The notes under the pieces were generated by a model that was given only the letters and a program-made list of their open reading frames with translations, was not told where the DNA came from and did not search any database. A stretch of 64,000 nucleotides of DNA from Hexactinellida sp. DTS-2022 (taxonomy: Eukaryota; Porifera; Hexactinellida), in assembly GCA_028753945.1 (NCBI GenBank), contig JAPNXP010000012.1, positions 806,001 to 870,000 on the forward strand, given 5' to 3'. Position numbers and translations under genes: made by a program. This document shows, in pieces, positions 21,535 to 31,061 of the stretch. How positions within the stretch are numbered: position 1 is the first letter of the stretch; every line of letters begins with the position of its first letter.

Positions 21535-24500
21535 CATGGCCTACTTAATATACGGCTAAATATGTCACCGAGAAGGCCATGAAACGAGAAGGCCAGATTG
21601 CTTTTCCCATTTTTGGACAAACTATTCATCATATATTTACAGATTATGCTTTATTATGGTATTCGGATATGGGGAATCCATTGGGACCACTTTTGAGTTC
21701 GACAGACTTGTGGTTTTGTGGTTTAGGCGCCATCTAAATATGACGTCAGCAAAATTATATAGTATTTAATATAGTGTATATATATACTACTACGTATTTT
21801 GTTTTACATTACGAATTGATAGTATTTTACCCAGGTTTTAAGAAAACAAGCAATAGGAATGTCAGTGTGAGTGTCAATAGTGATGATACAACCACAAATA
21901 ATTGAATTTATTGAAAGGAATGTATACAAATGTAATAGTATATTACATGTGTTCTGTATACAAATATAATAGTATATTGCATGTGTGTATACATTAAATA
22001 GTATTTCGCATGTGTTCTGTATACATGTAATAGTATATTGCATGTGTTCTGATAAGAGAAATGAAACCATTCATAATTCCATTTACCCAGTTCTATATCT
22101 TGAAATCTGAGTATATAAACTAAAACTATATCTTGAATTAATAATAATAACATTCATCATCGTCAAACAATCGTTCCTATGCCAAACAAGTGTCCAGTAA
22201 CAGGTTGTTACACTAACTTCAATGAAGGTCCTAAGAAAACAGTTTTCAAGTTTCCAGGTGATCCAGTTTTGTCCCAAAAATGGTTGGAGTTTTTGAATCG
22301 AAGAGATTACGAGATCACTAAATATTCACTGATCTGCATTGATCACTTCGAAGAGAGATTCATCATTCAGCATGAAACTAGAGCGGCTCTCAATTATTCT
22401 ATCAATCCAATCCCAACCATCCATCCTAGCTTCTTGCCGTTAAGTCTAGCTCCAGTGCCAAGTGAGCTGAGAAAAACTCCCACAATTAGAATATTTCAAC
22501 CAGATGAACTCCAGATCTATAAATCAAAGTATGAAATAAAATCTTTTTCAGATGTAGTCAAATTTATCAAACATTCTGAAGAATACAAAGATTTTCAATT
22601 TGATGTTACCGATAACAATATTATGACTTACCGGGTTGTGATATGTTCTGGGATTGCAACAGTGAAAGAATGCATACACATTGATCATAACTTTAACATC
22701 AAACTCAGTTATGAAGGTTGCCATATTCCTCCTCCAAGCTATATTCATCGAGCAGAAGGATCCAGGCTCACCTCACTGGATATGCTTACAAATTTACCAG
22801 TGTACTGCAGGAATGCTGAAGGGTCCTGTGAAACAAATGTAATTAAAGAACTGTTCCAAATACAATATTACAATGCAAAAGGAAGACCGCCGTATTCCAC
22901 TTCAGTATTAAGATTCGCACTTATTATGCGATACACATCTAACTCCGCATATCAATATTTGAAAAAATTTATTCCCCTTCCTAGCAATTCTCTATTATGC
23001 AAGTTAAAGTCACAAACTATTGATACAAGCAAAGGTTTGGTTTTATTGAGGGATAACTTGTTATTCAGCGACGATGTTGTCCTATTGTTAGATGAAATGT
23101 ACATACAGCAACAAGTACAATACGATGGCCGTGACTTAACCGGGTGTAATTCGGAACTTCAAATGTACAAAAGCATACTTTGCTTCATGGTTGTCTCTTT
23201 AAAGCAGTCTAGACCTTACATTCTTAAAGCAATTCCCCTCACGAAAATTAACCACCAAATTGTTCAGGATGGTGTCCTTAGTTGCTTATCTATGCTCACC
23301 AAAGTGAATTTTACTATCAGAGCCGTAGTTTGTGATAACCACTCAACTAACGTTAGTGCATACAAACACCTCAAAGAATTATATCCATGCTCAATACGTG
23401 ATAACGCGATAACAAACCCGTACAACCCAGAAAAATACATATACCTACTATTTGACAGCGTACACCTAATTAAAAACATTCGCAACAATCTATTAGCCAA
23501 CAAATTTTTCCAGGTACCAGCTTTTGAATTCACTCTCATGGATGTAGACATCAATATTCCATTAGGAACTATCCAATGGTCTACTTTCCATCGTGTCCAT
23601 GAAAAAGATTTAGCGATCGGGTGTCATGTAAAAAAAGCTCCTAAAATTTCGTATCAAGCCTTGCATCCGGGAAATAATAAACAGTCCGTCCCCCTTACTC
23701 TGGCAATATTTGATCTCACAACTATATCAGCTATTAGCCAGTATTTCCCTGAAGACAAAACAACATCTTCCTTTCTGAATTTAATCTACAACTGGTGGTT
23801 AGTGGTCAATGCTAAAGAAAGATTCCACCCTAATATTGTTGGCAACGCACTAACTGCAGGTGATGGTAAAAATGAATTTTTACACATTATGAGTGATTGG
23901 TTGACTAAATGGAGAGATTCGACCAAACTTGGTCTTTCAAAACAAACATTTAATGCTCTCATCAGTACAAATCGAGCTATAGCGGACCTGAGTACAGATT
24001 TACTTAACGAAGGATATAAATATGTTCTTACTGGACGATTGCAAACCGATCCTCTTGAAAGAAGATTCTCACAATATCGACAAATGTCAGGGGGTAGATT
24101 TTTAGTGAGTCTAAAAGAGTCAATGAAGACTTGAGTCACATAACAATCTGTCAGGACGCTGTTGAAGTAATTACCTTCCTTTCTGGGTATATATCTCGCT
24201 CATTACTTAAGAATATCGATTGTGAAGAATGCAAAATAGCTCTCAGTTTAGATCCAGTTTCCAGTTCATATCTTGATGAATACAATAAAGGGGGACTCAA
24301 GTTACCAACATCGTCACTAAATAACTACACACAGTGTGCATTTTATACCCTTGAATATCTGGAACAAAGAATTCTAGAAGTAGAACTTCCCTCAAAAGTA
24401 TTAGCTCAGAGTATCCTGGATTGTTTATCGTCAGATTGGGACGATTCGTTCATTTGTCCGCAACACTCAATGATTGGTCGTCGAAAAGTAAATTCAATAG

Positions 24501-25085
24501 TTTCAAATTGCTACTTAAAGAATTTAGCTAGGGATGTTAGTGAAACAAGGAGGAGGGATCAGGTAAGAGAATTCAAGAAAATTAAGATCAGCCAAAATAA
24601 AGAATAAGTACAATTGTATGAAATAGAATAGGAATTATCTTTGTATGAAAAACATTATAGTATGTAACTGTAACTAAGAAAAGCAACGATTATGGGTGCG
24701 TATGATGAGTTTCCTAAATTATAATTGTTTATTATTTAGCTAGTTAAATTTTGAATATATCCATTAAAGTAGTGATCTACTGGTATTATCAAAAAAAAAG
24801 AGTATAAAAATTGATCAACAGCAAGAAAAATTAAGTTAAATGTTACTAATTTATTAAACAAATAATTTTGCTGACGTCATATTTAAATGGCGCCTAAACC
24901 ACAAAACCACAAGTCTGTCGAACTCAAAAGTGGTCCCAATGGATTCCCCATATCCGAATACCATAATAAAGCATAATCTGTAAATATATGATGAATAGTT
25001 TGTCCAAAAATGGGAAAAGCAATCTGGCCTTCTCGTTTCATGGCCTTCTCGGTGACATATTTAGCCGTATATTAAGTAGGCCATG
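21535..25085 (+). mobile_element. P-element/THAP9-type transposon with 224-bp TIRs
   Basis: A complete 3,551-bp element. Its inverted ends are 21535-21758 and 24862-25085, each 224 bp and nearly identical (one clear difference, ccatctaaat versus ccatttaaat). It starts CATGGCCTACTTAATATACG and ends with the complement. The direct repeat TGCACGC flanks it at 21528-21534 and 25086-25092. P elements usually duplicate 8 bp; 7 are visible here. It encodes a THAP-domain transposase. Near-identical ends and an exact flank repeat suggest recent insertion. Confidence 0.92.
22179..24607 (+). CDS. THAP-domain P-element transposase
   Basis: First ORF 22179-24134 (651 aa) followed by a second in another frame, 24131-24607. 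The N-terminus is a THAP zinc finger: CPVTGC (C-x4-C), a Trp in KWLEFLNR, CIDHF (C-x2-H) and an AVPTIF-like NPIPTIH. The middle region has P-element transposase character, with LLDEMYIQQQVQYDGRDLTG, then FDSVHLIKNIRNNLL, and LQTDPLERRFSQYRQMSGG near the end. The frame break can be explained in two ways: a 50-nt GT-AG intron at 24105-24154 (gtgagt donor, ctgtcag acceptor, phase 0), giving 792 residues, or a frameshift. The intron reading drops the VSLKES residues that may be genuine. Function: cut-and-paste transposition, by family. Confidence 0.88.
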
Positions 25086-25092
25086 TGCACGC

Positions 25093-25388
25093 ACACCCTC
25101 AAGGGGCTAAGTTTAGGATAACATGCTTAAACTATCTCAATCGCGGCTCAACAGATTCCCTGTGAAGACCATTATGACTAAAAACATCTGGTGTTTTGAC
25201 GCCTGAAACACTTTCTCCCATAACTAACACACTCTCTACCTAAATTAAAATATGAAAATACTGTAATTCATAGCCTAGAGTAGGCTATGTGTAAATATAC
25301 ATTATGCAAAAATATAATAAGTAAACACAAAATATAAGCGATAAGAAAAGAGGATCAGTCTATAACGTAATTACAACTATAATTAGTA
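25093..25388. other. Spacer downstream of TRAF-like gene
   Basis: AT-rich DNA between the transposon and the stop of the TRAF-like gene. It probably contains the gene's 3' UTR; nothing else was recognised. Confidence 0.4.
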
Positions 25389-26576
25389 TCAGTTGTAGGG
25401 CGTCTTGAACAGAATCTGTATCTCGATGGTTCCGTTATTGCTGTACTCCTCTCCCAGCAACACCTTAGAGGGAAAATTCGTTAATTTGATTGGTTTATTG
25501 TCTGTGAACTGAGAGGTGTTAATTTCTCGCAACCAATCAGCTTTCCTGTTAGTTGGGTTAACGAGAATAACTTTGCACTTTCCTCCCAAAGGCCACTTAC
25601 AATTTGAAATTTCCACATTTCTCTCTTGTGTTCCGTACTCCCCCGCAGACATACCATATTGATCAGCTTCCCCATAATGAACCTTCTGCATATGGGTAAG
25701 GGGGCCTACTCGTACTGCTGCGGTTTTACTATAGTGTCGTTGTTGCTGCTGTGGTATACCAACAGTAGCCACAGAAACTAACTGTAGAGAGATTTTATCA
25801 GCTGACTCTATTACCAGCCGGGGTCTTAGCTGAAGTGAATCAATCTCAAAGTTAGGACCATCAAAAGTTGTCCCAACACTACCTTGCTGACCTGGCCTAA
25901 TTTGTTGGAACCGTTGCCACATTTGAATAATATTATCCCTATCGGTAATCCTCCACAAGACCCCATTTGGTCTCAAGTACTCCCTCTCTGCTCTCAGTCT
26001 CGTTACGGATTCGTTTAGGCTCTTAACAGACTGCTGCAGGTCCAGAATGGCCTCCCCCTGGACACTATTTGCTTTTTCCAGCTGCTCTATCTTATGCGTC
26101 ACGAATGCACTCATCAGCTCGGTGTGGTACTCCTTGCAGTCCCCTCTGTGGGCGGGCAGGTCCCCTCTCCTCAGTCGCTTCGGACATCCGTACACAGAGT
26201 ACCCGCAAGCGACCACCAGGGAGTCGCACCCATTCAGGTGCAGTGCCACGTCACCAAGCGACCCCTCCCAGACACACCCCCGGGACTTGAGAGGACACAC
26301 GCACTTGAGATCTGACACCATTTTCCGGACAGTCCCCACGGTCTGAGCCCCCTTGCCAGGCCCCACACAGACCTCACACCCCATGGCGGCGCCGGCCGGA
26401 GTGTTGCACGCGTTGCGCATAAATCCGGAGCAGAAGTGGCAGACCAGCAGCTGGAGTTCTAAGTTCGACAGCTGTTGCGAGACTATCTCCCGTCTGTAGC
26501 CGGCCAGCTGCTCCTGGGAGGCGGTCAGGTACAGCTCCTCGATGTTATCCACTTCCAACGAAGTGCTAGCGGCCAT
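25389..26576 (-). CDS. TRAF-like protein (Cys-rich fingers, coiled coil)
   Basis: A 395-residue single-exon ORF. The N-terminal Cys-rich segment (about 45-72: CHFC...CNTP...GCEVC) resembles a degenerate RING without a full C3HC4 set. TRAF-type zinc fingers follow (about 92-150: CVCPLKSRGCVWEG...HLNGC, CGYSVYGCPKRLRRGDLPAHRGDC). Next come a heptad-like coiled coil (about 160-200: IEQLEKANSVQGEAILDLQQ) and a beta-rich C-terminal region (about 205-395) in the place of a TRAF/MATH domain. TRAF-family proteins are cytosolic trimeric adaptors; that role is inferred here. The C-terminal part is not a clear MATH match by eye. The first ATG is used; a MITE begins 17 bp upstream of it. Confidence 0.8.
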   Translation of the reverse strand: MAASTSLEVDNIEELYLTASQEQLAGYRREIVSQQLSNLELQLLVCHFCSGFMRNACNTPAGAAMGCEVCVGPGKGAQTVGTVRKMVSDLKCVCPLKSRGCVWEGSLGDVALHLNGCDSLVVACGYSVYGCPKRLRRGDLPAHRGDCKEYHTELMSAFVTHKIEQLEKANSVQGEAILDLQQSVKSLNESVTRLRAEREYLRPNGVLWRITDRDNIIQMWQRFQQIRPGQQGSVGTTFDGPNFEIDSLQLRPRLVIESADKISLQLVSVATVGIPQQQQRHYSKTAAVRVGPLTHMQKVHYGEADQYGMSAGEYGTQERNVEISNCKWPLGGKCKVILVNPTNRKADWLREINTSQFTDNKPIKLTNFPSKVLLGEEYSNNGTIEIQILFKTPYN

Positions 26577-26593
26577 GGCTATCTAGAAAGAAA

Positions 26594-27303
26594 TAGTTAG
26601 GGAATTTTAACTCAAAACCTTGAAAAAAATTGTTACCAAACAATTTCTCACTAGAGTCTTCTTCTGGACCCAATAAACATAGAAAAAAAGTTGCAAGCCC
26701 AAACCCGTGAGGAAAATTTTTTACACGGGTTGCAGTTTATGATTTTCCATAGTAAATCGCCGACATTTCTGGAGCTAACTTTCTCAAATCAGCGTGATTT
26801 TATAAAATTATTCGAGATTTACAGTTAATCTCGAAAATCTCGAATAATTGTATAAAATCACGTTTTAGAGTCTCGGTATGTGTAAAATTTTACTCAGGTA
26901 GCTGAATGGAGTCGAATGAGGGGTCATTTGATTATGTGGGAACACAATTTGATAATGGAATTTATACACATTCCTAAGACATTCCAGCGTTGCCATGGAA
27001 AAAGCGTTGCTATCCAAATATGGACATGTGATATATCAAATTGCTGGAAATTTAACGCAGAGTACCAATATGGTGATAATAAGTTGATTGGAGCTGATTT
27101 GAGAAAGTTAGCTCCAGAAATGTCGGCGATTTACTATGGAAAATCAGAAACTGCAACCCGTGTAAAAAATTTCCTCACGGGTTTGGGCTTGCAACTTTTT
27201 TTCTATGTTTATTTGGGTCCAGAAGAAGACTCTAGTGTAGAAATTGTTTGGTAACAATTTTTTTCAAGGTTTACCTATAAATTGAGGTAAAATTCTCTAA
27301 CTA
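26594..27303. mobile_element. Long-TIR Harbinger-like MITE, copy 1
   Basis: Starts TAGTTAGGGAATTTTA and ends TAAAATTCTCTAACTA, flanked by AAA on both sides (26591-26593, 27304-27306). The long inverted arms share an open 80-110 codon reading (27023 onward: IWTCDISNCWKFNAEYQYG...). The left arm is shortened relative to copy 2. It begins only 17 bp upstream of the TRAF-like ATG, so it likely lies in that gene's 5' UTR or promoter. Confidence 0.85.
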
Positions 27304-27790
27304 AAACTAAGCTGTGTCGATAGCATTTACTATTGGAGCCACCATATTTTGTAGGTTAGATGATTGAAAGTAGCTTCAAAATAAATATTATCAGCTGAGC
27401 TGTAGTTTCGAATTTTTATTGTGCCGACTATACTTAGTATAGTATAGTGGCCCAGTATTGAAATGACTGCCTGGTTAGTTCTTCCGCATCCTCTCCACAG
27501 AACATAGTTTTACCAACAAAGAACTGAAATTTTGAGGATAAATGTCTCATGGGTTACAGATGTGCACATGGGGGTCACGATTTTTGATAATTCACATTTC
27601 CATCCCAAAGGTACCAATTAAATTCGAGGGTTGTCCCAGTATAGATTATCGAGTAGCATTCAATTAGTATAAAAGGATTTTCTATCAATTGTTTTGTGTG
27701 CATTTAGAATACCAAGCAGAGGCTGTATTTTACAATTTTAAAGTTAAAATCATTCACTATTTAAATACCAGGTATTTAATAATTTTAATT

Positions 27791-27968
27791 AGAGAATCCT
27801 TATTAGAGCAGAGCTCTAGTAGAGTTCAGATTTTTTCCCATACTAAAAGCCCAGGCTTACTTTCTAAAGGTCAATTTCAAACTCTGGGAAAAACTGACCT
27901 TTCTCAGTCCTGAATACACATACTGAAAAACTGAACTCTACTAGAGCTGAGCTCTATCTAAGTTATTT
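27791..27968. mobile_element. Foldback MITE family G, copy 1
   Basis: Inverted ends gcagagctctagtagagttc and gaactctactagagctgagc, with inner phrases taaaggtcaatttcaaa and aaactgacctttctcagt. Related copies at 38856-39012 and 53172-53342. Confidence 0.75.
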
Positions 27969-28383
27969 GTTTTAATTAACTATATTATTTCTGAACATTT
28001 TTAAGCATTTAGAATATACGAATTCTGATATCAGATTGAATAATACATGATTGGATTACTCAGATGCATAATTTCTATTAATTGCGATTATTTCCCACTG
28101 AGATACAGCCAAATTTCCTTTTGTGCCACAAGTGGCACGTGGCATGGACACTTATGCCACTTCATGATTATTGGATTAAATGACTTAAAATCACAATGTT
28201 ATGATATTTAAAAGTATACAAGATATTTAAAGTGATTTCAGAGTAGTCGTTAGTACACTACATGAAGTATATTGTGCCTGGAATAAAATTACTGCTGTTC
28301 AAATACTTTTGGTGGCTTAGTGCAGTAGATATCGGATATAAGAACACCGGACAAAAAATCAAAAATTTCCCATTGTGAAATTA

Positions 28384-28578
28384 AACAGGTGTAAAAATGT
28401 GTCCAAAAAATTGTAATAAAAAATCGTGTCCCCAGCTGCACATCAGTAACCCATGAGACACCTATCGTGAAATTTGGGCTCTTAGTTAATAAAACTCTGT
28501 TCTGTGGAGGGGATACGGAAGAATACACCAAGGCAGTAAGATTAGAACTGGGCCACTATACTATACTATAGTCGGCAC
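28384..28578 (+). repeat. Dispersed repeat family C, forward copy
   Basis: Contains caggtgtaaaaatgtgtcc, catcagtaacccatgagacacc, ctctgttctgtggaggggat and the terminal gggccactatactatactat...gtcggcac module. Confidence 0.65.
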
Positions 28579-28589
28579 CAGTGTAATAA

Positions 28590-28770
28590 TATATACAGCC
28601 ATTTGTAAATACGCTCCTAATCCTGGTCTGATGTAATTTTCATACGCCTAAATCATAAATTATTGTTACCGTATAGGAGAGGATTCAAATTTTCGCGCTC
28701 CTAAATTCAAATTTACCAAAAGTCATACTCCAAAAGGAGCGTCTCGCGCTCCTGGATAATTCCTTGGTCG
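28590..28770 (+). repeat. Dispersed ~175-bp repeat, family D copy 3
   Basis: Same landmarks as copies 1 and 2: tgtaaatacgctcctaat, cgcctaaatcataaatta, cgcgctcctaaattc, ctccaaaaggagcg and ctggataattcc. Confidence 0.7.
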
Positions 28771-28961
28771 GCACAGTAACTAGATTGAGATAAATCTAAA
28801 CATTTTAGGATATTTAATAATTCAAATGAGGTTGTAGGTAATAATCAATGGTTTTTCCATTAAACTATAGCAATGCATGAAGTAATCAGTTAGTCTTCAT
28901 TTCTGAATCCACAGACAATCTCAATGCTTAAATTGCATCACAAACAATCAAAAAGTGAGAT

Positions 28962-30626
28962 TCATATGACTTCCTCCTGATTTATTATCATCTGGTTGAC
29001 AGCTAGGTCCCAATAGTGCTCACAGCTGCGTAGCCTAAGGAATTCTCTGGCAACAGTCTCGCTTGGGCATAGTTTAACAGTCCAGTCGTTGAAGGAAGGA
29101 AACGCATTCTTACCCTCCCATATAACGCTGCAGTTAGTGTTGGCAGCTGTATTTACTATGACAGGTGTCGCCTCCTCGTCAGACCCAGGGTCTGTCCTAT
29201 TTCCCGTCCATTTAATTCGGTTAGTGAGCAGGTGTTTGTACTTTCGAATTCCCTTCGTGCCTCCCTCCACCACCACCAGCGAGAAGTCCCTGAATAGCAA
29301 CAAGCAGCCTGTGAATTGGAATTTCTCTGCGGAAGCCTCTACTTTGAACTTGTGCGCTGGGTTAGTTAGCGACAGGACTCGGAACACTGCGACCTGTACC
29401 CCATTGGTCAGATCTTCCTCGTACTTCCTGGCCTTCTTAGCTATCCGCTGGTTGGGCTTTAGCTTCCGCGCCTCATTCGTGGCCTCGTGCGCCCGCTGTC
29501 TCTGCGCCATCTGAGCGCGCACGTGCGCCTCCATCTTTGTGGGGTCGGCCACGGCCTCGCTGCCCAGCACGCGCATCAGGTTAGAGATCTTAACCTTGGG
29601 CTCCGGCTTGGGCAGCAGGCCGAACTGAATCTTCTCCTGTCGCTCCTGCTCCTGCTCCTTGCGAATCTGCCGCTTCAGCTTCTTGCGCTCCCGCGTGGTG
29701 AGCATCACGGGCGTTATGGGAACGTTCTTAGGCTTGTTAGGCGCGTCCACCTGAATGGGGTGCTCGATTAGAGAAGTTACGAATGGGAATTTATACTGCA
29801 GAGAAGTTGACTCGTCTAGGGTGTCGTATCCGCGCACTAACTCCGCATCCCACCACTCCATGTCCGGCACGGAGGTGGGGTCGCCTTTGTCCTTGGAGCT
29901 GACAACAAGCGCGAGTTTGGAGGAGAAGTATATGCCGGTCTTCTTGCTGGACTCAGCCACCTGCAGTCGCAACTCTTCCAGCTTAACTTTAGCTCTCTGC
30001 CGGTTTGCTATTCTGATGTATTTGCCTTTCTCGTTGAATCTGAATTTCCTCGGCATTCTTTGTGTGTTTCTAATTCTTATTCTCGAGTCTTGGTGCCGAG
30101 TCGATTCTGGCAGTGATTCGTTGAGAGAAGCGAAGTCGCTGTTCGTTGTTACTGTTGAAGCTGAAGTTGTTACTCCTGCTGGTCCTGTCTGTTTGAGTAG
30201 TTTTCTTTGTTTGTTTATAATATTAGCTTTTAGAGTTGGTTGGTTCGGTATCAGTTCAATTGTTTTTCCTTCCATAGTCACTGCTCTGCCCTGCTCGTCC
30301 ATAATGACACCTCCTAAGGGTGTCCGGACTTTTGGGAATATATTCCCTCCGTTGAGGAGGCCCGAGAGGAGCGTGGAGCCGGCCAGGCTCTTCTGAATGC
30401 GAGACTGCAGGTCCATCATCTGCTGTATCTTCTCTTCGGAGATGGCGGGGGGCGGCGGCGGCGGCGGGGGCGGGGGCAGGGGAAGAGGGACAGCTGGTTG
30501 CTCGGGGAGAGAGAAGCTTAGCTCCTTCTGTCTCACTTTCAGCTGCTCCTTAGCCGACCGCAGCATCGAGTCTATGGTCTCCTGGTCGGGATGAGGCAGC
30601 TCGTCCATATAGAGAGAGTCACTCAT
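28962..30626 (-). CDS. PRPF3: U4/U6 snRNP protein PRPF3, single exon
   Basis: Encodes 554 residues; vertebrate PRPF3 is about 683. It is a component of the U4/U6.U5 tri-snRNP, binds the U4/U6 duplex and acts in the nucleus before spliceosome activation. Seen: a short N-terminus with a polyproline run (about 47-60), a LxDEQGR-like motif (MDEQGRAVTMEGKTIEL, about 110-125), and the PRP3 domain at about 190-415 with RKFRFNEKGKYIRIANR, KTGIYFSSKLAL, MEWWDAELV and PKPEPKVKISNLMRVLG. The C-terminal DUF1115-type domain spans about 420-554 (VVVEGGTKGIRKYKHLL, EHYWDLA). The N-terminal PWI domain of vertebrate PRPF3 is absent. Intronless. A 50-codon ORF ends 65 nt upstream on the same strand. Confidence 0.95.
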   Translation of the reverse strand: MSDSLYMDELPHPDQETIDSMLRSAKEQLKVRQKELSFSLPEQPAVPLPLPPPPPPPPPPAISEEKIQQMMDLQSRIQKSLAGSTLLSGLLNGGNIFPKVRTPLGGVIMDEQGRAVTMEGKTIELIPNQPTLKANIINKQRKLLKQTGPAGVTTSASTVTTNSDFASLNESLPESTRHQDSRIRIRNTQRMPRKFRFNEKGKYIRIANRQRAKVKLEELRLQVAESSKKTGIYFSSKLALVVSSKDKGDPTSVPDMEWWDAELVRGYDTLDESTSLQYKFPFVTSLIEHPIQVDAPNKPKNVPITPVMLTTRERKKLKRQIRKEQEQERQEKIQFGLLPKPEPKVKISNLMRVLGSEAVADPTKMEAHVRAQMAQRQRAHEATNEARKLKPNQRIAKKARKYEEDLTNGVQVAVFRVLSLTNPAHKFKVEASAEKFQFTGCLLLFRDFSLVVVEGGTKGIRKYKHLLTNRIKWTGNRTDPGSDEEATPVIVNTAANTNCSVIWEGKNAFPSFNDWTVKLCPSETVAREFLRLRSCEHYWDLAVNQMIINQEEVI

Positions 30627-30691
30627 TGTATTATCTAACTTATATACGCTTAATAGAGGTGACTAGATTAATTAAATACATCGTGGCCAAA

Positions 30692-30844
30692 TTAATTTAA
30701 CTTGACGACTTCCTGCTCCAATAAGGGGATACGGTACTTGGGGTCGAATAGCTTGCCAGGGGACAGGGGCTCAATGGGGACAGGGGACTTGCCATTGCTG
30801 ACAGAATGGGATGTTCCTGTAGGGGACAGTTTGTGAGCCTCCAT
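30692..30844 (-). CDS. Small 50-aa ORF upstream of PRPF3
   Basis: ATG at 30844, stop at 30692-30694, preceded by an in-frame TAA. The product begins MEAHKLSPTGTSHS and ends LLEQEVVKLN, with a Ser/Pro-rich middle (SPVPIEPLSPGKLFDPKYR). Many codons end in C or G, like the neighbouring genes and unlike the AT-rich background. It may be an upstream ORF in the PRPF3 5' leader (65 nt before the PRPF3 ATG), a separate micropeptide gene, or an exon of something larger. No family recognised. Confidence 0.45.
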   Translation of the reverse strand: MEAHKLSPTGTSHSVSNGKSPVPIEPLSPGKLFDPKYRIPLLEQEVVKLN

Positions 30845-31061
30845 TTAGTTACAGTTATGCTGCGATAATTTAAATAAGAAGTATAGATGCAGTAGAACCT
30901 CGTTAGAACGAACTGTATTACAGATAATACAAAAATATAAAGTTGATGTTTGTGTCCCACTGTCCCTACAAAGAAAAAATAATAGAAGTTTTGGAAAAAG
31001 GCATCTACAATAAATATTGAATAAATAATGTAATAGATATGAAAAGTTTGGGAAAATAAAT

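Larger units (their letters stand above)
27307..28961. other. Intergenic, repeat mosaic
   Basis: No gene recognised. In order: a decayed family A MITE (27307-27418), a family C repeat (27421-27620, reverse), a family G foldback (27791-27968), a second family C repeat (28384-28578, forward) and a family D repeat (28590-28770). The ORF at 28289-28531 is within repeats. Confidence 0.6.

Noticed and set aside
24131-24607. Second transposase ORF as a separate gene
   Set aside because: No ATG at its start (TTG), it lies inside the transposon, and it continues the transposase in another frame; treated as its C-terminal part.
26916-27254. 112-codon ORF as a host gene
   Set aside because: It lies in an arm of the Harbinger-like MITE and recurs in both arms of the copy at 34126-34959.
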